This document shows, piece by piece, positions 30,540 through 37,633 of a stretch of DNA of 64,000 bases. Source of the stretch: a virus; the IMG/VR virus record IMGVR_UViG_3300050343_000277, positions 1 through 64,000 of that record. One strand, 5' to 3'. Within the stretch, counting starts at the first letter, position 1. Each line of letters starts with the position of its first letter. Below the pieces are notes generated by a model, which saw nothing but the letters and a program-made list of their open reading frames with translations, searched no databases and was not told the origin of the DNA. Position numbers and translations under genes: made by a program.

Positions 30540-31248
30540 GTTCTCCGATCTCTTGTTCAGTCCCCCTTGGGTATTTATTAGCCCATCCAACGTCATCTAG
30601 CCCTCTAAATGCCATATTTCCTACAGATTCACCTGCATTTATTAAATCTACTTTGCCAATATTTTCGATAAATTTGTTTCCATGCCAAGCCATGTCTCGT
30701 GTGTCATATGGTTCTCCCACAGTAACTTTATTATCTAATCCAGGCCTTCCAATGAATTGTCCTACGATACCTCCACCTTGAATGTTGCTTGGGAATCGTG
30801 TCTCTTGATAATTAGGTTCACCTAAGCCGTGGATTAGCATCCCATCTCTGACAGAAGCACCATCAATTTGCTCTTGAAGTCTTTGACTTGTTTCTGGACT
30901 TCTTAATGGTCTAAATGGCATTCCCAAAGGACCTGCTGCATATTTACCAGCTGTTACAAGTGCTTCATTTGTAGAATTAATTGTAGGAACTGGGATTAAT
31001 CCTTTGTCTGGAACCTCATTTATATAAGAAGTTATTGGACTCTTTCGATCTGCTTCACTAAATCTATCTTTTCCACTTATAAAAGGCTGAGGACCGGCTT
31101 TACGTACACTTGTTGTTTGTATGGCTTTTTCTCCATAAGGAAGTTGACCACCAACAGCTCGATCTAAAGCATTATACGCATTATTTAGATTTTGATATAC
31201 ATTTGATCCCTGCCTATTCAAATCTAGAATTACTTTTATAATATCCAT
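30478..31248 (-). CDS. Hypothetical virion-like protein
   Basis: The 256-aa product starts MDIIKVILDLNRQGSNVYQN and is Gly/Pro/Asn-rich with little regular structure and no recognised motif. It is a lone minus-strand gene whose 3' end overlaps the plus-strand membrane protein. Its upstream TGTACAAAATTAAG resembles the TACAAT element. It may be a late packaged protein; that is inference. Confidence 0.55.
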   Translation of the reverse strand: MDIIKVILDLNRQGSNVYQNLNNAYNALDRAVGGQLPYGEKAIQTTSVRKAGPQPFISGKDRFSEADRKSPITSYINEVPDKGLIPVPTINSTNEALVTAGKYAAGPLGMPFRPLRSPETSQRLQEQIDGASVRDGMLIHGLGEPNYQETRFPSNIQGGGIVGQFIGRPGLDNKVTVGEPYDTRDMAWHGNKFIENIGKVDLINAGESVGNMAFRGLDDVGWANKYPRGTEQEIGELKPGHPYYRGGMAQPQYYRQ

Positions 31249-31297
31249 TTATCTTAATTTTGTACAGTAGTAATACTTCAATGATACAATTAAGTCT

Positions 31298-31483
31298 ATG
31301 GAAGAGACTGAAATTACATTTACAATGAATGAGCGTTCAGTACGAGCGCTTCATTCTGCTGTTGTCTTTACTTTAGATAAGTGGGCCGGACAAGGAGAAC
31401 TTGACCAAGAATGCTTGCTGGGTATTAAACCAGCACTACAAGGATGTGTATTTGAATTCGATTTCAATAGACCCACAAAGTAA
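31298..31483 (+). CDS. Small hypothetical protein
   Basis: 61 aa, starting MEETEITFTMNERSVRALHS; beta strand then helix. TACAAT lies close upstream at 31285. No recognised domain. Confidence 0.5.
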   Translation: MEETEITFTMNERSVRALHSAVVFTLDKWAGQGELDQECLLGIKPALQGCVFEFDFNRPTK

Positions 31484-31485
31484 GA

Positions 31486-31740
31486 ATGACCAATAAATCA
31501 CTGTATATATACAGAGTAAAGGATCGCTGTATAACTCATGATGGGTATATTCAAATTGGAATCTTCAACCATTCAGTTGAGAAACATTTTGAACTATGCC
31601 CTGAAATAAACTGGCTAGAAACCTATTGGCTACCTGATGTTTTTGCTAATAGGTATAAACGAGCCTCGTTTCAAGCAACTGCTCGCAAAGCGGGTGGTAA
31701 AGATGTAATTGAAGAAAGGCCTAGAGATTTCCCAGGCTAA
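31486..31740 (+). CDS. Small hypothetical protein
   Basis: 84 aa, starting MTNKSLYIYRVKDRCITHDG, aromatic-rich. It begins 2 nt after the previous stop. No recognised domain. Confidence 0.5.
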   Translation: MTNKSLYIYRVKDRCITHDGYIQIGIFNHSVEKHFELCPEINWLETYWLPDVFANRYKRASFQATARKAGGKDVIEERPRDFPG

Positions 31741-31759
31741 TCGATCAATTGCTACACTA

Positions 31760-31840
31760 GTAATACGTTCATCTCAACATATAGTTGAGACGCAAGTAAG
31801 CAAGTTAAGTGCTGAAGGAACGGGAAATTTCCCCTCATTA
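31760..31840 (+). ncRNA. Candidate glutamine riboswitch (glnA / Downstream-peptide type)
   Basis: The leader matches the known cyanobacterial and cyanophage glutamine aptamer layout. CGTTC (31766-31770) pairs with GAACG (31818-31822). An inner hairpin TCTCAAC/GTTGAGA (31772-31790) follows, and then the conserved strings CGCAAGTAAG and GCTGAAGGAACG. GGGAAATTTCCC (31822-31833) lies between the aptamer and the Shine-Dalgarno TAGGAG (31839-31844) and could be the expression switch. The downstream gene is a short peptide, as expected for the Downstream-peptide class. Confidence 0.8.
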
Positions 31841-31850
31841 GGAGTTTCCA

Positions 31851-32033
31851 ATGTCTAACATTCAAGTCATGAGCATTGAATCTGCTCGCAAAAAAATGGC
31901 GCGTGCTCGTAAAGAGCTTGAGCTTGCCAAAATCAACGATACCGTTTATCGCGGTACTCGTTATTCAATCCACCACGAACCAGCAGAGACTCACGGCACC
32001 TTTGTATACCGTGGGCGTACATACACTAAGTAG
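31851..32033 (+). CDS. Short DUF4278-like peptide under riboswitch control
   Basis: The 60-aa product has a basic helix (ESARKKMARARKELELAKIN) followed by TVYRGTRYSIHH and FVYRGRTYTK. The paired YRGxxY units resemble DUF4278. It follows the glutamine riboswitch candidate with a TAGGAG ribosome-binding site. In cyanobacteria similar riboswitches control small inhibitors of glutamine synthetase, so a role in nitrogen status during infection is possible, though this peptide does not clearly match those inhibitors. A hairpin-like GCCCC...GGGGC follows. Confidence 0.65.
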   Translation: MSNIQVMSIESARKKMARARKELELAKINDTVYRGTRYSIHHEPAETHGTFVYRGRTYTK

Positions 32034-32096
32034 TGTTTAAGCCCCACATATTAGGGGCATTTTATTTATACTTATAAAGTCCAATGTACATTATGA

Positions 32097-32405
32097 ATGT
32101 CAATCGAGTGGGCTGCTGGCCTATTCGAAGGTGAAGGCTATATAAGAAAATTTAGTCCGCTTAAGCACGACTATTCTGTTCATATAAAAATGACAGACTT
32201 AGATATCCTAGAACGTTTCGAAGAAATGTTTGGCGGAACAATTAAACGTCGTCCACTTACTGCTGCTCATCACAAGCCCATATGGGATTGGAGATTAGGC
32301 ACTAAAGCTAAAGTTAAAAACTTTCTTCTTTTAATGCTTCCACATTTCGGATATCGCCGCACATATTTAGCTCAAAATTTACTTGATGCTATGGACGCCT
32401 GCTAA
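32097..32405 (+). CDS. LAGLIDADG-type endonuclease, single motif
   Basis: The 102-aa product begins IEWAAGLFEGEGYIRKF, a LAGLIDADG helix with the acidic metal ligand Glu at its end, and continues with KMTDLDILERFEEMFGG and WDWRLGTKAKVKNFL, the usual following elements. A single motif suggests it acts as a homodimer. It is a free-standing gene, not within an intron that I can see. The stop lies in a terminator hairpin. Confidence 0.75.
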   Translation: MSIEWAAGLFEGEGYIRKFSPLKHDYSVHIKMTDLDILERFEEMFGGTIKRRPLTAAHHKPIWDWRLGTKAKVKNFLLLMLPHFGYRRTYLAQNLLDAMDAC

Positions 32406-32420
32406 CGCAGGCTTCTTTTT
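32397..32420 (+). terminator. GCCTGC-TAAC-GCAGGC terminator
   Basis: Perfect 6-bp stem with TAAC loop followed by TTCTTTTT. The stop codon of the LAGLIDADG gene is inside the loop. Confidence 0.8.
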
Positions 32421-32431
32421 CACTTTTTTCA

Positions 32432-32437
32432 TACAAT
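32432..32437 (+). promoter_or_regulatory. TACAAT promoter-like hexamer
   Basis: CATACAATAG lies 24 nt before the ATG at 32462; one of the recurring TACAAT elements. Confidence 0.35.
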
Positions 32438-32461
32438 AGAAGTAGTATTTATGTCAGTTAA

Positions 32462-33262
32462 ATGGATATACTTGGCAGTGTTAACCGGTTTGCCGGAGGC
32501 ATTTATGGGAAAGTCAGTGACGCTGTAAGGCAAGTCCTGCCGCAACCTCCTACGCCTATGGCTCAAAAAGCCGTACCTGTAAGCAACGTAAGTCGTCCTA
32601 ATATTCCACCAGATGTTGAAACACTACATGATGGATTTACAACATACAAGATGAATGATTTGTCTAATGGATCCATTACCCCAATGCCAAGGACATCTGC
32701 ATCTGCATTGACTGGCAATTATATTGTTGAAACCGGTGATCCAACACTTAGCAAAACTGACGTTGTTGAAGTAGACGCAGGTGCAGGCCGAGGATTAGCT
32801 CAGTACACCCACGCTCGACGCGGTCCTTATGATCAAGGACGTCTTGCTTACATCGAAAAAGGTGGTGACCCTAACGATATGGCAGGGTTTCAAATGCCAC
32901 ACGCAGCCCGTGAATATAACGGTGATTACGACCCTGCCTCAGGCGCAAGCCTTTCTGGCTTCACAGGAGCACTTAGTGGCGAGACAGATGGTATGAACCT
33001 GCCTCAAGCTACCACTCACTTCCGTAAAGACTTCTTCCGACCTAACGTTCCTCATAACGATCGAAGAATTGATGCAGCACAGCACGTTGATTCAATGATC
33101 CGGCAAAGAGATCAACGGTTGCAAGATCTATCTCAAAAAGCTGAGTTAAATAACGGAGGTCTGTATATCATTGGTGAACGTGGCAGAGATGGCCGTTATT
33201 GGGCCGGTGATGATTTTGGATGGCAATCACCTGCCAGCTATAAAAAGCTTATTGGTTATTAA
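32462..33262 (+). CDS. Virion-like protein, possible muramidase-type motif
   Basis: The 266-aa product starts MDILGSVNRFAGGIYGKVSD. A central GAGRGLAQYTHARRGPYDQG near residue 105 recalls GRGxxQYTxxRR-type segments in phage lysozyme-like proteins, but I cannot confirm a catalytic Glu. Other parts are Gly/Asn/Pro-rich. It has its own promoter-like hexamer and may be a virion-carried wall-active protein. Its stop overlaps the next convergent gene by 4 nt. Confidence 0.5.
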   Translation: MDILGSVNRFAGGIYGKVSDAVRQVLPQPPTPMAQKAVPVSNVSRPNIPPDVETLHDGFTTYKMNDLSNGSITPMPRTSASALTGNYIVETGDPTLSKTDVVEVDAGAGRGLAQYTHARRGPYDQGRLAYIEKGGDPNDMAGFQMPHAAREYNGDYDPASGASLSGFTGALSGETDGMNLPQATTHFRKDFFRPNVPHNDRRIDAAQHVDSMIRQRDQRLQDLSQKAELNNGGLYIIGERGRDGRYWAGDDFGWQSPASYKKLIGY

Positions 33263-33567
33263 TCGTAAATATCGTAGATGTTATCTTCCATATCAGGTCT
33301 TAGATCCTTAGCTCGTTGCTTATCAGCACCAATCTGACGCTGCCTTTCTTGCTGAATGCCGAGACCTTGTGTCATGCCACCAGTGCCAGGTGTTTGAGTT
33401 GTTGTACGTTCTTGACGTTTACCTTCGTAATCCATTTGCCCTTTGTAAGCACGTAAATAACTCTGAGCTCTCTCTTCGCTGCTCTTACCGCCGCCAGTGC
33501 GCAAATCACGCCTGTCTTTCATATTTAACCGACGTTGATCAATCGGCGCATTCCTAAAAGCAGACAC
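33259..33567 (-). CDS. Small basic disordered protein
   Basis: 102 aa, starting MSAFRNAPIDQRRLNMKDRR, rich in Arg, Gln, Gly and Thr, ending NIYDIYD. Likely disordered; function unknown. Probably the last gene of the minus-strand set from 35122 downwards. Confidence 0.5.
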   Translation of the reverse strand: MSAFRNAPIDQRRLNMKDRRDLRTGGGKSSEERAQSYLRAYKGQMDYEGKRQERTTTQTPGTGGMTQGLGIQQERQRQIGADKQRAKDLRPDMEDNIYDIYD

Positions 33568-33574
33568 TATGATT

Positions 33575-33748
33575 TCACGGCTTTTCTACCATTATAAGTG
33601 GTTCTTTAGGAGCAGGTTCTGCAAAGAAGCAAGTAATCCAGTCTGCATCCCTTTCCAATAATTCAGCAGACAAAGCCTCTTCAAGCATATTGATTGCAGC
33701 AATCTGATGTGGCTCTTTGTAATGCTTAAAGATCTGAGTTAAGTGCAT
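33575..33748 (-). CDS. Small hypothetical protein
   Basis: 57 aa, starting MHLTQIFKHYKEPHQIAAIN, overlapping the upstream gene stop by 1 nt. Acidic helix with Trp and Phe near the middle. No recognised domain. Confidence 0.5.
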   Translation of the reverse strand: MHLTQIFKHYKEPHQIAAINMLEEALSAELLERDADWITCFFAEPAPKEPLIMVEKP

Positions 33749-33975
33749 CAAACGCCAATAGCTGACTGAAGATCTTTAACTGCTTTTGCAACAGGTGCAA
33801 CAATCATCATTGTCTTCTTTGGTGCATCGGCTTCTGACTGCTCAATAACACTCGCCACATTTTCAATTTTATTCTCTAAAGCGGTGAGCTTAGCTTCCAC
33901 TTCCTTAGATTTATAATCAGTAAACTTCATGCTCACAAGAAGTGCCAAAATGGGCCCAATGATTACGTATTCCAT
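33748..33975 (-). CDS. Small membrane-anchored coiled-coil protein
   Basis: 75 aa: an N-terminal hydrophobic segment MEYVIIGPILALLVSM, then a charged helix (KEVEAKLTALENKIENV). The design resembles the 8819 product. Function unknown. Confidence 0.5.
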   Translation of the reverse strand: MEYVIIGPILALLVSMKFTDYKSKEVEAKLTALENKIENVASVIEQSEADAPKKTMMIVAPVAKAVKDLQSAIGV

Positions 33976-34009
33976 ATTTATATCTAAACTAAAATTAGTC
34001 TAATATAAA

Positions 34010-34336
34010 TCACATCATAGTGAGACCGTCATCATCGATATCGTCAATCTCCCAACCCTCATCCATAATGTCAGAAGGGAGCATATCGTCCTGCATTTTC
34101 AATAGTTCAATGAAAGTATCTTCAGAAATAATTTCAGGCATTCCTTGCTGAAGTTCTTGTACTTTAAATAAAATACCGTTACCCATTAGCAATTCCTGTA
34201 CTCCATTCTTTTGTTCCATACGAGACTTGAGCAACCGTACAGCGGTTTTCTCCAGCGCACCTCGGCTCATACGAGTTACTTCATATCGCGCTCGCTGTAA
34301 GGCAAACCTCTGTTCGATTGTCAATTCGTTCGTCAT
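34010..34336 (-). CDS. NblA-like protein
   Basis: From the ATG at 34336 (MTNELTIEQRFALQRARYEV) the product is 108 aa. The first 55 residues follow the NblA pattern LT-EQ-F-L ... V--MSR--L ... L--RM--KN---ELL. NblA is the adaptor that brings phycobilisomes to Clp protease. The acidic C-terminal extension (from about residue 60, ending DDIDDDGLTMM) is not part of short NblA. Homologues are known in freshwater and some marine cyanophages. It overlaps the HNH gene by 56 nt. Other small helical proteins could mimic this pattern. Confidence 0.5.
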   Translation of the reverse strand: MTNELTIEQRFALQRARYEVTRMSRGALEKTAVRLLKSRMEQKNGVQELLMGNGILFKVQELQQGMPEIISEDTFIELLKMQDDMLPSDIMDEGWEIDDIDDDGLTMM

Positions 34337-34676
34337 AATCATCTAATTCAATACGCTTGTTAGCAATCCATTCTTCAATAAGCTCTTGTGCAACAGCATT
34401 ATAAAAAGACTGTTGTTGGTACCAGGATAGCCATAATTCACTTCCTTTGGAGTGATTGCATTGTCTGCAACATGGCACTAAATTTGACCTTAAATTACTT
34501 CCACCTTTGCAGCGTGGTTTCAAATGATCAAGAGTGTCAGCTCTTCTTATTCGGCAATAAGCACATAATCCTCCAAAACTGTAACGAATGTCTTCTCTAA
34601 ACTGTCGCTTTGCGGAGCCTTTACTAAGGCACTGGAGATTGAACATAAGTTCCCCCCAATCTTCTGCGTATCCCAT
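34281..34676 (-). CDS. HNH endonuclease
   Basis: The 131-aa product has the zinc-type HNH core CAYCRIRRADTLDHLKPR followed by GGSNLRSNLVPCCRQCNHSK, with two CxxC pairs, the catalytic DH, the central Asn and the final HSK. It starts MGYAEDWGELMFNLQCLSKG. Free-standing HNH genes are common in phages and may be homing-like or aid packaging. It lies between the recoded small membrane gene and the NblA-like gene. Confidence 0.8.
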   Translation of the reverse strand: MGYAEDWGELMFNLQCLSKGSAKRQFREDIRYSFGGLCAYCRIRRADTLDHLKPRCKGGSNLRSNLVPCCRQCNHSKGSELWLSWYQQQSFYNAVAQELIEEWIANKRIELDDYDERIDNRTEVCLTASAI

Positions 34677-34727
34677 TTAGTTGTTGTTAGCAACTTAAAT
34701 TTAGTCTAACTAGGCAATGAATCTTTA

Positions 34728-35122
34728 TTAAAGAGTATTATTTTTAGGCTTGAAGGTGAGTCGCATCTCTCCACCTAATGGGGTTTCACCATTTATTTTT
34801 TCTGAAAATTCTACCGTTGGTTCTTCTTCAGGCTGCATGGCAAGCCACTCTTCTTCAGCAGCATCAAGCTTGTGAGGAAGAGTTGCGTAAAACTTACGTG
34901 CCTGTATTAAACGCCTTAAGCGTTCAGCATTACCTAGAGTGTCAAACGTAAATATCCACTGACCATCGTCAGGGATGTTTAGATCTTTTTTCCTGGCTTA
35001 AGTGATTTCAATGTATGAAATACAAGCTGAATGATTGAATTGTCTTTCAGGGGACTTAGAGCAATGATTTCACTAGCTGCCGCCAAGATGATCCAAAATA
35101 CTGCTGATTCAAGAATAGCCAT
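34728..35122 (-). CDS. Small membrane protein with probable -1 frameshift extension
   Basis: Frame 0 starts at 35122 (MAILESAVFWIILAAASEI) and stops at 34979-34981 after 47 aa: one hydrophobic span then a basic tail SLKPGKKI. The -1 frame continues from 34985 to the stop at 34728-34730 with 85 more residues (DLNIPDDGQWIFTFDTLGNA at its start) and has no usable start codon. The join, at heptamer AAAAAAG (34985-34991), would give 131 aa. The short form resembles tiny membrane proteins of cyanophages. Both products may be made. A simple one-base change is the alternative. Confidence 0.65.
34954..34991 (-). other. -1 ribosomal frameshift signal: slippery site, spacer, hairpin
   Basis: Reading the minus strand: A AAA AAG (34991-34985) in the zero frame, an 8-nt spacer holding the zero-frame TAA, then ATCCCTGAC pairing with GTCAG(T)GGAT around GATG, which gives 9 bp with one bulge (34976-34954). 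Heptamer, spacing and hairpin follow the standard bacterial -1 layout. Confidence 0.65.
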
Positions 35123-35153
35123 AACATGTTAGTAACTACTCCTATTCTATAAA

Positions 35154-35262
35154 CCACGCAAACTGCACTTAACCACGCTCATCCCTATAAACTTATCCCC
35201 TTATTCCCTCTCTATAGAGATTTATATATGCAGTTTATAGAGAGTAGTGTAGTAAGCGTGGT
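35154..35262. promoter_or_regulatory. Repeat-rich control region B upstream of the excisionase-like gene
   Basis: The stretch holds two AACCACGC (35153-, 35171-) and one GCGTGGT (35256-35262), a TCTATAGA palindrome (35211-35218) and the 34-nt block 35229-35262. Read on the minus strand it matches region A (4592-4693) in block order. It lies between the small membrane gene (minus) and the excisionase-like gene (plus), where integrase/excisionase or operator sites would be expected. Confidence 0.7.
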
Positions 35263-35332
35263 ATTGAATTATCTTGTTGCCAGCGACTCCAAAACAGCTA
35301 TAGTCTTAGTGGGCAAATGATTGCATATATAA

Positions 35333-35557
35333 ATGACTAAAGGATTATTGCGACCAGCAGAGGTCTGTCAGCTACTTGCTGTTTCAAGTAAGACTCTGCA
35401 GCGGTGGCGTCACTCAGGTCGATTGATGAAAGGAGTGCATTACCAGCAGTTTGGTAGTCACACCATTAGGTACGACAAAACTTGGATGCTCGATTTTGCT
35501 GAGTCTGGTGGTCGAGGCAGTCACAAGCTGAAGATTGCCGAGTATCTCAGACACTAA
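35333..35557 (+). CDS. Excisionase/AlpA-like winged HTH protein
   Basis: The 74-aa product begins LLRPAEVCQLLAVSSKTLQR WRHSG, a MerR/AlpA-type helix-turn-helix (xLLxVSxxTLxRWxxxG) with a wing ending FGSHTIRYDKTWM and a basic tail HKLKIAEYLRH. Such small proteins act as excisionases or repressors. The gene faces the integrase tail to tail with an 11-nt overlap and follows repeat region B, which may be its binding site. Confidence 0.75.
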   Translation: MTKGLLRPAEVCQLLAVSSKTLQRWRHSGRLMKGVHYQQFGSHTIRYDKTWMLDFAESGGRGSHKLKIAEYLRH

Positions 35558-37130
35558 TTGAGCTAGCGAGCTGGGCCATCAACTGAGCCTTTTCAGCAAC
35601 ACTCATGGAATTAATCATGGTGCTCAGGTCGGGCTTGCCTTCTACCTTATCCATAAGAGGAAAATTGACTACACCTAAGTACTTGCTTCTAGTAGTGCTT
35701 TCTGTATCGCCAATCCAAGTAGCTACCTGCTTGCAGCTGTACTGACCATGATGAACCATTAATGAGACATAGGTGTGCCGAAGGTTATAGGGCCTGCGGT
35801 AACGAACACCTGAATAAGCACATGCCTGCATAAAGTACCTTCTGAAGTTATGCCAATCAAACGGAAGCCTAAAGTCATCTTTTGCCTTTGGTCCCTGAAA
35901 TACTAAGTTTTTACGCCAGTCTCTATTTGTCATGCATTCCAGAACTGGTGGTAATGCTGCCTTTATTGCTTTGGCGAACAGGTCTTCAAACTCAGGCACA
36001 TAGGAATTCAGCAAAGGCTGATGCTCACATCCATTCTTGACGCATTTGAAACGCTGTTCAGGTTCAATATGTAATCTATTCCTTCTATCAACTCCAAACT
36101 CGAAAAATACAGGCTGACCATCTAGAACAAACTTCTGTGCAGCAGGTACATGAGTGCCAATTTGATGCCCTTTCCACAGCCCCATAACGTGGCTCCACCT
36201 CAACGCCAGTACTTCGTTTGGGCGACTGCCTGTAGATAGCAACAACGCAAATAACGGGAAGTACGGCTTCAAGTGCTCATGACGTAAGAATGCTTTGGTT
36301 AGCGCTGTGCATTCTTCTTGTGTAAATGGCTGAGGGCGTGAGTTCTCGTCTTTCAAACGATTATCAGCAATTATCGAATCAACGCGCTTACGTTCATTGT
36401 TAATAGGGTTGCCTCGGCCTTCGCTGTCAACAGCGCCCCAGTACTGCCCTCGCCTGACACCAGTTGACTTAGGAAACTTGGCACCTCTTGATAGAGCGGC
36501 TGATAGAAGAGCGAATGCTCCTCTTAAGGTTGTATAAGCACGGCCTGCCTTTATCCATTCAAAGTGCATCTGGTCAGCGATGTCTTCATCTAGATCTTCT
36601 GCATTGATATGGCCAAAGAATTCTCCATTCTTACTTTCCATTCTTAGCAACGTGTAAGCGTCTGCTCCATATTTATCTCTTTGATTATCAGATCCTGTCT
36701 CCTCTGACATATACCAACGCAAGCAATGTCCTAAAGTTCCGTGAGGATAATTGCGATTAATGTGCTTACGCTTCTCATGTCTAACGTTAAGTTCTCCCAT
36801 CCAGTAGCCATTCTGCATTTCTTCCAAAACCCCTTGGAAGAGCAAAAACTTCTCTGGAAATTTTTGCAAGTATTTTAGTGCATCTTCTTTGCTTGTAATC
36901 TCTATCGGGCATTGAAGATCAAGACTACGAGCAACTACTGGTCGTGCTCGTGAGTGATCTCTTGCTCGGAGACGGAAGCTTCTTGAGTTGCTTTCAATCT
37001 CTAACGCCAAAGAGCGTGACTTGCCGTGACGGGTAGGTAGATCGACTTTATAAATTTGTCCTTTTGCAGGAGCCATAAGCTGAGACCACTTGGGAGCTAT
37101 TTCCTCCACCGGATGTACTTGACGTGGCAT
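35547..37130 (-). CDS. int: Tyrosine recombinase (phage integrase)
   Basis: The 527-aa product has a C-terminal catalytic domain with STGSRPNEVLALRW near residue 305 (first Arg), YNLRHTYVSLM near 458 (HxxR-equivalent RH) and ATWIGDTESTTRSKYLGVV near 476 (the W/H position and nucleophile Tyr in SKY). The long N-terminus (about 270 residues) holds arm-binding and core-binding regions. It starts just before a repeat array and tRNA-Ala, the classic setting for tRNA-directed integration, so the phage can probably form lysogens or derives from a temperate line. Confidence 0.92.
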   Translation of the reverse strand: MPRQVHPVEEIAPKWSQLMAPAKGQIYKVDLPTRHGKSRSLALEIESNSRSFRLRARDHSRARPVVARSLDLQCPIEITSKEDALKYLQKFPEKFLLFQGVLEEMQNGYWMGELNVRHEKRKHINRNYPHGTLGHCLRWYMSEETGSDNQRDKYGADAYTLLRMESKNGEFFGHINAEDLDEDIADQMHFEWIKAGRAYTTLRGAFALLSAALSRGAKFPKSTGVRRGQYWGAVDSEGRGNPINNERKRVDSIIADNRLKDENSRPQPFTQEECTALTKAFLRHEHLKPYFPLFALLLSTGSRPNEVLALRWSHVMGLWKGHQIGTHVPAAQKFVLDGQPVFFEFGVDRRNRLHIEPEQRFKCVKNGCEHQPLLNSYVPEFEDLFAKAIKAALPPVLECMTNRDWRKNLVFQGPKAKDDFRLPFDWHNFRRYFMQACAYSGVRYRRPYNLRHTYVSLMVHHGQYSCKQVATWIGDTESTTRSKYLGVVNFPLMDKVEGKPDLSTMINSMSVAEKAQLMAQLASSISV

Positions 37131-37418
37131 CTAATCAACTCTGAAAAGCAGAATTGAGGCCAAGTCAGTGGGTGAAGTTGGCGGTAGTTGTCTCAGTTTG
37201 ACCTGATTTGCCCTACCACTTAACAGTTGAGATCCCAGTCTATGACTTGTTTTATGCAACTGTGTGCACAAAATGCCATTTACATGACAAGCTAGTCATA
37301 GCCTGCGATTCTGAACCGCTCTACCAGAACTCTACCAGTGCACCTCTACCAGTCAAGCAAAGAAGATTTAGAGGGGGCTGGGATGGTAGAATCACCCTGC
37401 GCTAAAGAAAGCGAGCAC
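37131..37418. other. Integrase-tRNA gap, possible attP region with CTCTACCAG repeats
   Basis: CTCTACCAG occurs three times in direct orientation at 37319-37327, 37330-37338 and 37344-37352. It is the exact reverse complement of CTGGTAGAG in the tRNA-Ala D arm (37434-37442). Spacing of 11 and 14 nt suggests protein binding on one face of the helix. A 65-aa frame here (37208-37405) lacks a good start context and I do not call it a gene. Confidence 0.6.
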
Positions 37419-37491
37419 GGGGCTTTAGCTCAGCTGGTAGAGCACTTGCATGGCATGCAAGGGGTCAGCGGTTCGAATCCGCTAAGCTCCA
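37419..37491 (+). tRNA. tRNA-Ala (anticodon GGC)
   Basis: 73-nt cloverleaf: acceptor GGGGCTT/AAGCTCC including the Ala identity pair G3-T70, D arm GCTC/GAGC with AGCTGGTA loop, anticodon stem CTTGC/GCAAG with loop ATGGCAT (anticodon GGC), T stem AGCGG/CCGCT with loop TTCGAAT, discriminator A. CCA is not encoded. A complete tRNA next to the integrase may be an attachment site, a working tRNA or both. The stretch 37492-37633 holds no gene that I can see. Confidence 0.95.
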
Positions 37492-37633
37492 TAAACACAT
37501 AGTTAACTACAGTTAGCTAATATAATTAAGAAACTCGAAGAAGAACTACGTCAGAGTTTCGCATTGGGTTGTGGCGTTTTTTGTAGTTTCCAGCCACATA
37601 ATTGATAACTCTTCCATCTAGCTATTGGAGGGG

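Noticed and set aside
37208-37405. 65-aa frame between integrase and tRNA-Ala
   Set aside because: Poor start context, no recognisable features, and it spans the CTCTACCAG repeat array; more likely non-coding attP sequence.
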